A stretch of DNA of 64,000 nucleotides. It comes from Cardiobacterium valvarum (GTDB lineage: Bacteria; Pseudomonadota; Gammaproteobacteria; Cardiobacteriales; Cardiobacteriaceae). Under the pieces are notes generated by a model, which was not told the DNA's origin, searched no databases, and saw nothing but the letters and a program-made list of their open reading frames with translations. The position numbers were made by a program, and so were the translations under genes. The DNA is taken from NCBI RefSeq assembly GCF_900460955.1, contig NZ_UFUW01000001.1:1982738-2046737 (forward strand), given 5' to 3'. Below, in pieces: positions 17,026-27,369 of the stretch (position 1 is the stretch's first letter; every line of letters starts with the position of its first letter).

Positions 17026-18540
17026 TCAAGCGGACGCGACGGCAATACTGCGCCAGGCGGCGGGAATAGCGGCGATGATGTCGCTGGCGGTCAGGCTGTT
17101 GATGGCGCTTGTTTCCAGGGCGAGATCGGCGGCGAGGCCGTGCAGGTAGGTGCCCAGGCAGGCAGCGGGAAAAGGCGCATAGCCTTGGGCGAGCAGGGCG
17201 GCGGTGAGGCCGGCAAGGACGTCGCCGCTACCGCCTTTGGCCATGCCGGCGTTGCCAGTCGGGTTGATGACGGTGGTGCCGTCCGGCGCGCTGATGATGC
17301 TGTATTTGCCTTTGAGGATGATGACGGCGTTGAGGCGGGCAGCGAGGGTTTGTGCGGCGGGGATGCGTTCGCAGTCGTGGGCGAGCGCTTTGCCGTACAG
17401 GCGGGCAAACTCGCCGGGGTGCGGGGTAAGGATGCTGCGCGGCGGCAGGTGTTGTTGCAGGACAGAATCACGGGCAATAAGGTTGAGGGCGTCAGCATCC
17501 CAGAGGATGGCGTGGTCGTGATAACGCGTGCTGAGGTCGGCGATGAAGCCGGCGGTGTCGGAGTGAGTGCCGAGGCCGCAGCCGATGAGCACGGCATCGG
17601 CAGGGATGTCACGCTCCAGGCGGGTATTGTGGTCGGGATGCGCGTCGGCGTCGGTCATGGATTCGGGGACGGCGGCATGGTAGGCGCTGCAGCATGTGGC
17701 GGGCAAATGGGCGGTGAGCAGGCCGCAGCCACCACGCAGTGCGGCTTGTGCGGCCATGATGGCGGCGCCGGTCATGCCCCGGCTAGCGGCAACGATAAGC
17801 AGGCGTCCGGCGTCGCCTTTGTGCGCAAAGCGACGGCGGGGGCGGTATTGGTCACGCAGCCAGGCGGGAGTGAGCCAACGCGCGGCGACGGGGGTGTCGG
17901 CGAGGGCATTGCGGTCAAGGTCAATGGGGACGAGTTCCAGGGTGCCGACGTATTCTTCGTTTTCTTGCCAGAGCAGTGCGGCTTTGGGGCAACCGAGACA
18001 GAGGGTGCGCACGGCGCGGATGATGGGTTCGGGACTACTGCTGTCGGCGCGCAGACCGGAAGGCAGGTCAATGGCGATGGTCGGTACCGCCGCGCGGTTC
18101 ATGGCGCGGATGAGGCCGGCATCGGCCGCAGCAAGCGGGCGGTTCAGGCCGACACCATAGAGGGAATCAATCTGGATGCCGCGTGTGGGCGGGGTGTAAG
18201 CGGCGAGGTCATATGTGGGGATGAGGCGCGCAAGGCGGGCTGCATTTGCGGCGTGATCGGGGCTGGTCGGGCAGTGTTGCGGATGGTATGCAGTGATGTA
18301 ATGGCCACGCAGGTGCAGTTGACGGGCAATGGCGAGGCCGTCGCCACCGTTGTTTCCCGCGCCAGCGACGATGGTCCAGTAGCGGTTATCGGGGTAGTGG
18401 GCAAGCAGGTGCGCGGTGCAGCGGCTGGCGGCGCGTTCCATGAGTTGCAGTGAGCTGATGTGCTGGCGCTCGCAGGTAAGGCGGTCAAGGTGGCGGATAG
18501 CGTCGGCATCGGCCAATGGGATGAGATCAAGGGAAGTCAT
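17026..18540 (-). CDS. nnr: Bifunctional NAD(P)HX epimerase/dehydratase
   Basis: 504-aa metabolite-repair enzyme. The N-terminal YjeF_N epimerase domain (about 1-210) shows GAGNNGGDGLAIARQL and IDLPSGL. The C-terminal ADP/ATP-dependent dehydratase domain (about 225-500) shows HKGDAGRLLIVAAS, LTPHPGEFARL and the nucleotide motif NAGMAKGGSGDVLAG. Together they restore hydrated NAD(P)H to the normal form. The start at 18540 (MTSLDLIPLADADAIR) overlaps the end of truA by 14 bp, indicating co-transcription. The longer open frame upstream is antisense or alternate frame in truA. Confidence 0.94.
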   Translation of the reverse strand: MTSLDLIPLADADAIRHLDRLTCERQHISSLQLMERAASRCTAHLLAHYPDNRYWTIVAGAGNNGGDGLAIARQLHLRGHYITAYHPQHCPTSPDHAANAARLARLIPTYDLAAYTPPTRGIQIDSLYGVGLNRPLAAADAGLIRAMNRAAVPTIAIDLPSGLRADSSSPEPIIRAVRTLCLGCPKAALLWQENEEYVGTLELVPIDLDRNALADTPVAARWLTPAWLRDQYRPRRRFAHKGDAGRLLIVAASRGMTGAAIMAAQAALRGGCGLLTAHLPATCCSAYHAAVPESMTDADAHPDHNTRLERDIPADAVLIGCGLGTHSDTAGFIADLSTRYHDHAILWDADALNLIARDSVLQQHLPPRSILTPHPGEFARLYGKALAHDCERIPAAQTLAARLNAVIILKGKYSIISAPDGTTVINPTGNAGMAKGGSGDVLAGLTAALLAQGYAPFPAACLGTYLHGLAADLALETSAINSLTASDIIAAIPAAWRSIAVASA

Positions 18541-19324
18541 CGGGTATCCAGGCGTGCGGGGTGGGCGGCAAGTGATAGGCAGGCGGGTAGGTGACGCCGC
18601 TGAGGTAGAGACCTTGTGCCGGGGCAGTGATGCCGGCCTGTTTGCGGTCACGGGCAGCGAGAACGGCGGCGGGCCAGCCGCCACTTTGCCGTCCGTCGCC
18701 GACGGCAAGCAGGGTGCCGACGATATTGCGCACCATGTGGTGCAGGAAGGCGTTGCCGCTGATATCGACCGCGATCCAGCCGTGCGCTTCGCGGATGTCA
18801 ATGCGGTGGATGCAGCGCCACGGGGTCTTGGACTGGCATTCAGCGGCGCGGAAGGCGCTGAAATCGTGTTCGCCAACGAGCGGCTGCGCGGCCTGGTGCA
18901 TGAGCAGGGAGTCGAGTGGCTTTTTGTGCCAGTGGCAGCGCTGCGCCCAGAGCGCGCTAGGCTGAGCACGGTGACGGATGAGGTAGCGGTAATGGCGGGC
19001 GGTGGCGCTGTAACGCGCATGGAAGTCGTCAGCAACAGAGGTAATCCACTGCAGGCGGATGTCGGTAGGCAGGTAGCGGTTCGTACCGGCCAGCCAGGCG
19101 AAGGGGCTGCGTTCGGCTCGGGTGTCAAAATGCAGCACTTGTGCGGTAGCATGCACACCGGCGTCGGTGCGCCCGGCGCAGGTAGTGGTGATGGTTTCGG
19201 CGGCGACCTGGCTCAGGGCACGTTCGATATGTTCCTGAATGGTGGACGCAAAAAAGGGCTGGCGTTGCCAGCCCGCGTAATGGGTGCCGTCGTATTCGAC
19301 GCCGACGGCGTAGCGTGTGGTCAT
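18527..19324 (-). CDS. truA: tRNA pseudouridine(38-40) synthase
   Basis: 265-aa TruA, which converts uridines 38-40 in the anticodon arm of many tRNAs. The catalytic aspartate is Asp54 in AGRTDAGVHATAQ (E. coli Asp60); further conserved parts are VEYDGTHYAGWQRQ near the start and FLHHMVRNIVGTLL. The start chosen is MTTRYAVGVEYDG; an ATG 12 nt upstream exists. It lies 8 bp downstream of fimV, the same fimV-truA order seen in many gammaproteobacteria. Confidence 0.95.
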   Translation of the reverse strand: MTTRYAVGVEYDGTHYAGWQRQPFFASTIQEHIERALSQVAAETITTTCAGRTDAGVHATAQVLHFDTRAERSPFAWLAGTNRYLPTDIRLQWITSVADDFHARYSATARHYRYLIRHRAQPSALWAQRCHWHKKPLDSLLMHQAAQPLVGEHDFSAFRAAECQSKTPWRCIHRIDIREAHGWIAVDISGNAFLHHMVRNIVGTLLAVGDGRQSGGWPAAVLAARDRKQAGITAPAQGLYLSGVTYPPAYHLPPTPHAWIPDDFP

Positions 19325-19332
19325 CGTACCCC

Positions 19333-22300
19333 TCAAGCTTTTTCGAGTTGCTCCAGCATGCTGCGCGCGCGGATTTTTTGCGCTTCGCTGCCGGATACCA
19401 GCACTTCATCAAGCCAGGAGCGGGCTTTTTCGGCTTTGCCCATAACGATGAAGGAGGTAGCCATGTCAAGGTTGATTTCCATCGCTTCAATGTCAATGTC
19501 GGATGAAGCCGGAGCGATGGTTGCGGCGACGGGACGCACCGGTGCTGCTTGCGGTGCGGTGGCAGATGCCGGTTGGGCGGCAGCAGGTTGGGCAGCCGGT
19601 TCGTCTTGCAAAGAGAAGAAGTCAAGGGCTTCGCTCTCGGCCTTTTCGGTAGTGACCGGGGCGGTGACAACCACGGCATCGCTGACGACGCTGTGGGTGT
19701 GTACGACAGCTGGTTTTTCAGCAGCAACCGGGGCTTCTTCTGCGACGACAGGCGCAGGTTCTTCGTCACTACCGAAGAAATCAAGGACGTTGTGATCTTC
19801 ATCGACAATCTCCGGCTCGGCTGCGGCGGCAGGTGTGCTCGCGCTGCTATCATCGGCCAGGTTGAGGCTGTTGAAAAAGTCGAGATCATCATCGCCTGTG
19901 CTGGCGCTGACCGTGGCAGTCGTTTCTTCTGCGGTGGGAGCTGCCGGTTCTTCTGCGGCGAAGCTGATGAAATCAAAATCGTCGCCATCATCGGCTGCCG
20001 CTTGTGCAGCGATAGCCGCTACCGGTTCGCTGGCTGCGGGTTCTTCAGCGGCAAAGCTGATGAAGTCGAAATCGTCGCTATCATTATCATTGGTGGCAGC
20101 GTTCTGTGACACTGGTTCTTCTTTGGCTATCGGTTCGTCAGCAGCGAAGCTGAGGAAGTCAAGGTCATCATCTGTGGCAGCGGCAGGTTGTGATGCTGAT
20201 TCTGCCTTGGCAGCCGGTTCGTCGACGGCAAAGTTGAGGAAATCAAAGTCGTCTGCTTCAGCGGCGGCTGGTCGTGCTGCGGGCTCAGCTTTGGCCAAAC
20301 TGGGTTTGACAGCGGGTGTTGCAGCAGCCGGGGCTTCATCCAGGCCAAAATCAGGCAGGTCAAAGTCGGTATCGTCTGTGGTTGCGGTGTGACTTGTGGG
20401 AGCCGGTGCCGGTTCTTCAGCAGCAAAGGCTTCGAGGTCGCTGAAGAAGTCGTGTTCTTCTTCAGCAGCCGCAGGTTGTGGTGCAGCCGCAACAGAGACG
20501 GTTTCTTCGTTGCCCGGCAGTTGGAGATCTTTGAAGAAGTCATCCGGTAGTTCTTCGGCAGAATGCGGTTCGCCATCATCCACGAATCTCGGAATGCCGA
20601 TTTGCTCGTTTAGCTTTTCCAGTTCGGATAGCTGGCTGTTCAGCTGTTGCAAACCTTCCAAGTCAGCGACCGGGTCATGTCCTGCCACGGGTTCGACTTT
20701 GCGACGCGGTTTGGGATCGCCCGCTTCCATATCGTGTCCAGCCTTGATGCCTTCGCGCGCTTCCATTTCCGACACCATGCGGTCAATTTCATCTTGCGAG
20801 AATTCTTCCATACTGTCGTCGTCGCGGCGGCGGCGATGGGTGATGAAGTAGGCGGCAGCGCCTCCCAAGCCAAGCACACCCACACCGGCGGCGGCCAGGA
20901 GCGGCAGCGGCATACCGGTTGAGACTTTGTCGGTCGGCTGTTCTTCAACGACGGCAACCACGGGTTTAGATTCCATTGCCGGGATAGTAGGCGGCGCAGC
21001 CGGTTCGTCGGCAGCAGCCACTTCGACAGTTTTTTCTGCCAGCACGGGCAAGGCAGCGCTTTGTTCTTCCGGATTTTGTTCTGCGGCTGGTGCTGCCGGG
21101 CTTTCGGCAGCTTTGCTGTTGTCGGCGACTAAGGTTTCGCTGTTATCCAAGGTGAGCTGGTTGCCATCCATTTGTACGTTGTTTTCCGGCGGCGTCGTGC
21201 TTTCAGCCGGGGCGTCGTTCTGTACGAGGGCGACGGGTGGGTTTTGTACATCGTTCGCGGCAATGTTGTTTTCTGCGCCAGGTGTCGCAGCAGCGATGGC
21301 CTCTTCCGCCTTGGCCGGAATATCTGCTTTGGCAATTTCTGTTTTACCAGGCGCGCTGCCGGCTTTTTTCTCTTTTTTCGCCGGTTTATCGTTCGCCGCG
21401 ATATCGGTATTTTGCGCCGCTTTGGCCGGAGCCGGCACGGTTGCCGCACCTGGATCAGGGATAACCAAGGTACTGCCAACCATCAGGTTACCCATGTTGT
21501 TATGGGCAAAGGAACCCCGGTTGGCGTGTAGATAGCACGCATCATCTGCTGGATGGATACGTCCTCGGACGGGCGTGCGGCGTTGGCAATGGAAAAGAGG
21601 GTTTCGTTATCGCGCACCGGGCCGTAGGTGCTGCCAACCGCGATGCTGCCCGGCTTGACATCGGCCGAGTAGTAGGAATAACGACCATCTTCGCTTCGCT
21701 TGCTTGGCGGCGGGGTTTGCTTTGCCCCCCCGGCAAGGACGTCATGCCCGCCCCAACCTTCGCTGTTCGGATTGGCAGCACGCAGCGGGGTCGGTTTTCT
21801 GTTTTGAGCGAGGCGCTCTTTTTCTTTTGCTTTGCGAGCAGCAAGTTCTTTCGCCCTGGCTTTAGCAGCTTCTTTTTCCGCAGCAATACGGTCGTTACGG
21901 ACAGCTTCGTCTTCAACGGACGCAACTTCCCGGTTGTTCAGGTTGGACGCGCTGAAATCAAGTTTGGATTTTACGGGCTGTACGGCGGCAATTTGTTCCG
22001 GTTCTTGTGCAGTCTCTTTGCACCTTTTGCCTTTTTTGCACTTGGTTTTTGTTGCAGGCAACGCCGTTCCTTTGCTTTCCGGTACTTCTGCCAAAGTTGG
22101 GGCGCTACCCAAGCCCGGATTGAGCGGGTCCTGATTGAAGAAGGCAGCGTATTCACGGGTGATAGTGCTGCCATTGCTGTTGATAGTCAGCAGGAAGTTG
22201 AGGAAGGGTTCACGGATGCCTGTGGTGCTGGTGACGCGGATAACGTAGCCTTTGCCCGATGGTACCAGACTGAAGCGCAGTTTCTGGTGGATGGGCAAGA

Positions 22301-22532
22301 GTTCGATGCCGCGCGCGCGGTACGCTGCCGCACTGGCGAGTTGTACGGTGGCGCCTTTGGCGGTGGCAGCATCCAGGCCGTCCACGCGGATAGTGGCGCT
22401 CATCGGCTGGCCGATGCTGGAATTGACTTGGATAGGCCCTAATCCGATGGATGCAGCAACGCTGCTGCATCCCAACCCAACTGCCAATGCAACGGCATGG
22501 CGCAAACGTGCAGGCGTTTGTTTCCTGTTCAT
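19333..22532 (-). pseudogene. fimV: FimV-like pilus/polar hub protein, split by a frameshift
   Basis: The N-terminal part (22532 to 21483, 349 codons) has a signal peptide, the FimV N-terminal domain (GLGPIQVNSSIGQPMSATI) and the start of a LysM domain (VRDNETLFSIANAARPSEDVS as a region near its end). The reading frame changes near 21526-21530: the next frame continues as ANRGSFAHNNMGNLMVG, which completes the LysM domain. The second part (to 19333) has a membrane segment (MPLPLLAAAGVGVLGLGG), a long acidic region with repeated D-D-x-D-F-x-S-F-A motifs, and the FimV C-terminal helical domain (MEINLDMATSFIVMGKAEKA). AAGGAG precedes the ATG. A single missing base would restore about 1065 residues. 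Confidence 0.88.
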
Positions 22533-22634
22533 ACTGTGCTCCTTCGGCCGTATGGGTACTACGGCGGTATCATAAAAACAACACTGGGATTATATGCAGC
22601 CGTAGTTTTACAAGCAAGTAATCTTTTCTACAGT

Positions 22635-23720
22635 CTATGGCAATTCTGTCACAAGACAGCGACACACGGCATCACCGATAGCGGCGGTGCCGGAAGATTG
22701 TTGCCCGATTGCAACAAGATCGGCGCTGCGCACACCGGCAGCGATGCTGTTTTCTACAGCTGCCTCAATCAGGCGGGCATGTTTTTCGTCGTACAGACTG
22801 TGGCGCAAGAGCATGGCGAGCGAAAGCAGCATGGCATACGGGTTAGCAATGCCTTTCCCAGCAATATCGGGCGCGGAACCGTGCACGGGCTCAAACAGGC
22901 CGACGCCGTCTTCGCGCAGGGAGGCGGAGGGCAGGAGGCCGATAGAGCCGGTCAGTTGCGAGGCTTCGTCAGAAAGGATGTCGCCGAAAAGGTTGCCGGT
23001 GACGATGACGTCGAATTGTTGCGGGTTGCGCACCAGCTGCATGGCGGCGTTATCCACGAGCAGGTGCGTGAGGGTCACATCAGGGAAGTCGGCGGCGGTT
23101 TCGGTAACGATGTCGCGCCACAGTTGCGAGCTTTCCAGCACGTTCATTTTGTCGATGGAACAGAGGCGTTTTTGCCGTCCCTGGGCGGCGGTGAAGGCGA
23201 CGCGGGCGATACGGCGCACTTCGCTTTCGCTGTAACGCAGGGTGTTGTAACCCTCGCGTTCGCCGGCGTCGTTTTGCCCCAGGCCGCGCGGCTGGCCGAA
23301 GTAGATGCCGCCGGTGAGTTCGCGCACGATGAGGATGTCCAGCCCGCGCACGAGCTCGGCTTTGAGCGAGGAACGTTCGACGAGGGCGTCCAGTACCCGT
23401 GCCGGACGCAGGTTGGCAAACAGGCCGAGGTCGGCACGGATGGCGAGCAGTCCGGTTTCCGGCCGCTGCGAACGCGGCAGGTTGTCCCATTTCGGCCCGC
23501 CGACGCAGGCGAGCAGCACGGCATCGGCTGCGCGCGCTTTGGCGCGGGTTTCCGGCGGATACGGTTCGCCGGTGGCATCCACCGCGCAGCCGCCGAGCAG
23601 GGCGGTGTCGAGAGTCACGGCTAGTCCGGCGCGTTCTTGCAGGAGGCGCAGCACTTTTTCCGCTTCTGTTATGATTTCCGGGCCGATGCCGTCACCGGGG
23701 AGTAACAAGATGTTCTTCAT
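22635..23720 (-). CDS. leuB: 3-isopropylmalate dehydrogenase
   Basis: 361-aa leucine biosynthesis enzyme, oxidising 3-isopropylmalate to the keto acid that decarboxylates to ketoisocaproate. Seen: [11 protein letters not shown] at the N-terminus, [10 protein letters not shown], the substrate loop [13 protein letters not shown], and [23 protein letters not shown] (residues about 240-262). [18 protein letters not shown] follows. It is the last gene of leuC-leuD-leuB on the minus strand, 11 bp after leuD. I start it at [11 protein letters not shown]; an ATG 15 nt upstream is in leuD-proximal sequence. Confidence 0.97.
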   Translation of the reverse strand: MKNILLLPGDGIGPEIITEAEKVLRLLQERAGLAVTLDTALLGGCAVDATGEPYPPETRAKARAADAVLLACVGGPKWDNLPRSQRPETGLLAIRADLGLFANLRPARVLDALVERSSLKAELVRGLDILIVRELTGGIYFGQPRGLGQNDAGEREGYNTLRYSESEVRRIARVAFTAAQGRQKRLCSIDKMNVLESSQLWRDIVTETAADFPDVTLTHLLVDNAAMQLVRNPQQFDVIVTGNLFGDILSDEASQLTGSIGLLPSASLREDGVGLFEPVHGSAPDIAGKGIANPYAMLLSLAMLLRHSLYDEKHARLIEAAVENSIAAGVRSADLVAIGQQSSGTAAIGDAVCRCLVTELP

Positions 23721-23731
23721 AATATATATCC

Positions 23732-24358
23732 TCAATTCTCCTCAGAATGCCCCGCGTATAACCACGGAAACCGCTGTTTGTGCCGCTCTTCGAAAGCACG
23801 GATGTCGGCGGCGTGTTGCAGGGTCTGGCCGATGTCATCTAACCCGTAGTAGAGCGCGTGTTTGCGGAAATTGTCCACGGTGAACGGGTAGCTGTCCGCG
23901 GCGCAGTGTATCTGCTGTGCTTCCAGATCGACGGTGATGCTTACCGTTTCCGCTGCCTGCGTTGCGGCAAACAGCGCTTCGGCGGTGACTTCATCCACTT
24001 GCGCGGGTAGGACGCCGTTTTTGAAGCAGTTGCTGTAAAAGATGTCGCCGAATGATGGCGCAATCACCGCGCGGAAGCCGTATTCGTCCAGCGCCCACAC
24101 CGCGTGTTCGCGCGAGGAGCCGCAGCCGAAATTCGCCCCGGCAAGCAGGAATTTTGCGCCCTGGTAGCGCGTTTCGTTCAGCACGAAGGCGGGGTTGGGT
24201 GCGCGGTCAGGCAGGTAGCGCCAGTCGTCAAAGAGGTACTGACCGAAGCCGCTTTTTGTGATGAGTTTCAGGTATTGCTTCGGCAAGATCGCGTCGGTGT
24301 CGATATTGCTGCGGTAGAGCGGGGCGAGTATGCCGTTTTCGGTGGTGAATGCTTTCAT
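23732..24358 (-). CDS. leuD: 3-isopropylmalate dehydratase small subunit
   Basis: 208-aa swivel-domain subunit that pairs with LeuC to isomerise 2-isopropylmalate. Conserved features: [32 protein letters not shown] and [11 protein letters not shown]. Its length equals typical LeuD (201 aa in E. coli). The start overlaps the leuC stop by 4 bp, so the two subunits are translationally coupled. Confidence 0.97.
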   Translation of the reverse strand: MKAFTTENGILAPLYRSNIDTDAILPKQYLKLITKSGFGQYLFDDWRYLPDRAPNPAFVLNETRYQGAKFLLAGANFGCGSSREHAVWALDEYGFRAVIAPSFGDIFYSNCFKNGVLPAQVDEVTAEALFAATQAAETVSITVDLEAQQIHCAADSYPFTVDNFRKHALYYGLDDIGQTLQHAADIRAFEERHKQRFPWLYAGHSEEN

Positions 24359-25758
24359 AGTAGTTCCCTGACATCAACAAAATGCCCCGTCACGGCTGCT
24401 GCTACCGCCATCGCCGGGCTGACCAGATGCGTGCGCGCACCCTGTCCCTGCCGTCCTTCAAAGTTGCGGTTCGAGGTGGAGGCGCAACGTTTGCCCGCAC
24501 TGAGGCGGTCGGCGTTCATCGCGAGACACATTGAGCAGCCGGGCGATCGCCATTCAAAGCCCGCTTCCATGAATATACGGTCTAACCCTTCCGCTTCCGC
24601 TTGTGCTTTCACCAACCCCGATCCCGGCACGACCAGCGCCGTTTCAATGCCGCTGGCCACGCGTTTACCGGCGACGATCTGCGCCGCAACGCGCAAATCT
24701 TCAATGCGGGCATTGGTGCAGGAGCCGATGAAGACGGCATCCAGCGGTACGTCGTCAATCGCCTGCCCCTCGCGCAGCCCCATATAGGCCAGTGCGCGTG
24801 CGTAGGCATCGCGCTGTTTGGCGTCGCGCGCGTCATCAAGATGCGGCACACGACCGCCGACATCAATGACCATTTCCGGCGACGTGCCCCAGCTCACCTG
24901 CGGCGCGATCGCCGTCGCATCCAGCAGCACTTCGCGGTCGAACACGGCATCGGCGTCGCTGACCAGCGTACGCCAGTACGCTTCCGCCTGATCCCACAAC
25001 GCGCCCTGCGGCGCAAACGGCCGCCCGCGCAGAAAGTCCACCGTCGTGTTATCGACCGCAACCAGCCCGGCGCGCGCACCCGCCTCAATCGACATGTTGC
25101 ACATCGTCATCCGCCCTTCCATCGACAGCGCCCGTACCGTACTGCCGGCAAATTCCAGCGTGTAGCCCGTGCCGCCTGCCACGCCGATGGTGCGGATGAC
25201 CGCCAGCATCAAATCTTTGGCGAACACGCCGGCGGGCATTTCGCCTTCGATGCGGATACGCATCGCCTTCGTCTTTTTCTGCGGCAGACATTGCGTGGCG
25301 AGGACGTGTTCCACCTCGCTCGTGCCGATGCCGAAGGCCAGCGCGGCGAACGCGCCATGCGTGGACGTATGCGAATCGCCGCAGACCAACGTCATACCAG
25401 GCAAGGTCAGGCCCTGCTCCGGCCCGACCACATGGACGATCCCCTGCCGCTTGTCGAGGCGGTCAAAGAGACGCACCCCGAACTCGGCACAATTCCTTTC
25501 CAGCGCTTCCACCTGCGCGCGGGCGACAGGGTCGGCAATACCGCGTTCCGGGTGCAGCGTCGGCACATTATGATCCGGCACCGCCTGAATCGACGCGGTA
25601 CGCCACGGCGCGCGTTTTGCCTTGCGCAGACCGTCGAACGGCTGCGGCGAGGTCACCTCGTGCACCAGATGCCGGTCGATATACAGCAGCACCTGCCCCG
25701 CGTCCTCGCGCACCACATGCGCCTGCCAAATCTTGTCGTATAACGTTTGCCCTGACAT
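24355..25758 (-). CDS. leuC: 3-isopropylmalate dehydratase large subunit
   Basis: 467-aa aconitase-family [4Fe-4S] enzyme. Cluster and active-site motifs: [20 protein letters not shown] early (about 125-144), [13 protein letters not shown] with the first cluster Cys, and [15 protein letters not shown] with the other two (C-x2-C). It begins [16 protein letters not shown]. The promoter is not evident: the 235 bp upstream to lysA are largely a tandem array of 25-bp units. I see no leucine-rich leader peptide or attenuator. Confidence 0.97.
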   Translation of the reverse strand: MSGQTLYDKIWQAHVVREDAGQVLLYIDRHLVHEVTSPQPFDGLRKAKRAPWRTASIQAVPDHNVPTLHPERGIADPVARAQVEALERNCAEFGVRLFDRLDKRQGIVHVVGPEQGLTLPGMTLVCGDSHTSTHGAFAALAFGIGTSEVEHVLATQCLPQKKTKAMRIRIEGEMPAGVFAKDLMLAVIRTIGVAGGTGYTLEFAGSTVRALSMEGRMTMCNMSIEAGARAGLVAVDNTTVDFLRGRPFAPQGALWDQAEAYWRTLVSDADAVFDREVLLDATAIAPQVSWGTSPEMVIDVGGRVPHLDDARDAKQRDAYARALAYMGLREGQAIDDVPLDAVFIGSCTNARIEDLRVAAQIVAGKRVASGIETALVVPGSGLVKAQAEAEGLDRIFMEAGFEWRSPGCSMCLAMNADRLSAGKRCASTSNRNFEGRQGQGARTHLVSPAMAVAAAVTGHFVDVRELL

Positions 25759-25797
25759 GAAAAAGCCTTCTTAACCTGTTATCTAATGGGAAGGGTT

Positions 25798-25994
25798 CAG
25801 TATTTATCCCGCTTGACGAGCCCAGTATCTACCTTGGCGAACCCAGTGTTTACGCCGCTTGGCGGGGTCAGTATTTATCCTGCTTAGCGAGCCCAGTATT
25901 TATCCCGCTTGGTGGGGCCAGCATTTATCCCGCTTGGCGGACCCAGTATTTACCCCGCTTGGCGAGCCCAGTATTTACCCCGCTTGGCGACCGT
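25798..25994. repeat. Tandem array of eight 25-bp units between leuC and lysA
   Basis: Eight consecutive degenerate units beginning CAGTATTTA and containing CCCGCTTGGCGAG; seven are exactly 25 bp and one is 3 bp shorter. The last unit runs into the lysA stop codon. Sequence identity between units is about 75-95 percent by eye. The same unit, mostly in the opposite orientation, occurs in other intergenic gaps of the window (40814, 53934, 54088, 54827, 54941, 59094, 60299). It lies in the upstream region of the leu operon. Confidence 0.88.
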
Positions 25995-27241
25995 CATAAC
26001 ACCTCCTGCGCCCACAAATCCTCAAGCGACTCACGATGGCGAATCAGGCGCGCCTTGCCGTCCTCAATCAGCACCTCTGCCGGACGTGGGCGAGAATTAT
26101 AAGAACTCGCCATCGAAAACCCGTAGGCACCCGTGCCGCAAATTGCCACCAAATCGCCGCGTTCGCCGCTCATCGGAAAATCGCGTGCGAAAGTGTCGCC
26201 CGTCTCGCACACCGGCCCGACCACATCCATCCGCCCCGCGCCGTCGTAGGGGCGGCTGACATTCAGCATCGTCGGCCGCACCTGGTACAGCGCCGGACGG
26301 ATATAGTCATTCATCGCCGCGTCCAGCATCAAAAAGCGCCGCTCCGACTGCGCTTTGGTGAACACCACCCGCGACAGCAGCAGCCCCGCATTGCCGACCA
26401 GTGAGCGCCCCGGCTGCAAACACAGCCGCAGCGGCCGATCGCCCAAGCGAGACAACAACGCGCGCGACAAATCCGCCGCTGACGGCACCTCCGGCGCATC
26501 CTCCGTGGCAATGCCCAGACCGCCGCCCATATCGAGATGCTCAAGCGGCGCCCCCTCGGCAAGCAGCGCGTCCACCAGCGGCAGCAGCGAATCCATCGCC
26601 GCCAGGAACGGCGCAATCGCGCGAATCTGCGAGCCGATATGACAGCCGACACCGACCACTTTCAGCGACGGCAGTTGCAAGGCCTCGCGGTACAGCGCGG
26701 GCGCATCCGCAATCGCCACGCCAAACTTGTTGCCGCGCAGTCCGGTCGAAATATACGGATGCGTCCCGGCATCCACATCGGGATTCACCCGCAGCGCCAC
26801 CGGCGCGACCACGCCCGCAGACGCGGCAAGCTCCGCCAGACGCCGCAACTCGGCGGGCGATTCCACATTAAAACAGCCGATATCGACCGCGAGCGCGCAC
26901 GCGATTTCCGCATCCGACTTGGCGACGCCGGAAAAGACCACGCTGGACGGCGCACCACCGGCGCGCAGGACGCGTTCCAACTCGCCGCCGGAGACAATAT
27001 CAAAACCCGTGCCCGCTTCAGCAAACAGCCGCAGCAAGACCAGATTGCTATTGGCCTTCACCGCATAATACAGCGCCACCTGCCGCTCAAGACCGTGCGC
27101 ATGATAGGCGTGCAACGCCGCACGCATCGCCGCCGCGCGGTACACATACAGCGGCGTGCCGAAGGCGTCTGCCAAAGACGCGAGCGACACGCCGTCCACA
27201 CAGCCGTGCTCGTCCACCCCGGAGAAAAACTCAGCGCGCAT
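25994..27241 (-). CDS. lysA: Diaminopimelate decarboxylase
   Basis: 415-aa PLP enzyme making L-lysine from meso-diaminopimelate, the last lysine step. The PLP lysine is Lys62 in ALYYAVKANSN; the glycine-rich GGGLGI motif (MGGGLGIAT), CLQPGRSLVGNAG, and the CETGDTFARD plus ICGTGAYGFSMAS substrate motifs are present. I start it at MRAEFFSGVDEHG; the frame is open 57 nt further. The start overlaps the end of the small lipoprotein gene by 11 bp, the lptM-lysA arrangement common in proteobacteria. Confidence 0.96.
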   Translation of the reverse strand: MRAEFFSGVDEHGCVDGVSLASLADAFGTPLYVYRAAAMRAALHAYHAHGLERQVALYYAVKANSNLVLLRLFAEAGTGFDIVSGGELERVLRAGGAPSSVVFSGVAKSDAEIACALAVDIGCFNVESPAELRRLAELAASAGVVAPVALRVNPDVDAGTHPYISTGLRGNKFGVAIADAPALYREALQLPSLKVVGVGCHIGSQIRAIAPFLAAMDSLLPLVDALLAEGAPLEHLDMGGGLGIATEDAPEVPSAADLSRALLSRLGDRPLRLCLQPGRSLVGNAGLLLSRVVFTKAQSERRFLMLDAAMNDYIRPALYQVRPTMLNVSRPYDGAGRMDVVGPVCETGDTFARDFPMSGERGDLVAICGTGAYGFSMASSYNSRPRPAEVLIEDGKARLIRHRESLEDLWAQEVL

Positions 27242-27338
27242 CAGACGCCTCCTGCTGTTCAGGCAAATAAAGCGGGCCCTTCTGCCCGCAGCCCGCAAAC
27301 AAAATCGCTACAATGACCAAAAAGCACACTCTGCGCAT
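27231..27338 (-). CDS. lptM: LptM/YifL-type small lipoprotein
   Basis: 35-aa lipoprotein. MRRVCFLVIVAILFAGC is a signal with lipobox Cys17, followed by the family hallmark GQKGPLYLP. E. coli LptM (YifL) assists oxidative maturation of the LptD translocon at the outer membrane. It directly precedes lysA, as in many gammaproteobacteria. It is at the short end for the family. The wider open frame in this region is not protein-like. Confidence 0.85.
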   Translation of the reverse strand: MRRVCFLVIVAILFAGCGQKGPLYLPEQQEASDAR

Positions 27339-27369
27339 CACTAAACATCCAGAAAAAAGGAAAAAAATT

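Noticed and set aside
25759-25797. Leucine leader peptide/attenuator before leuC
   Set aside because: No short frame with consecutive leucine codons and no terminator hairpin in the leader.
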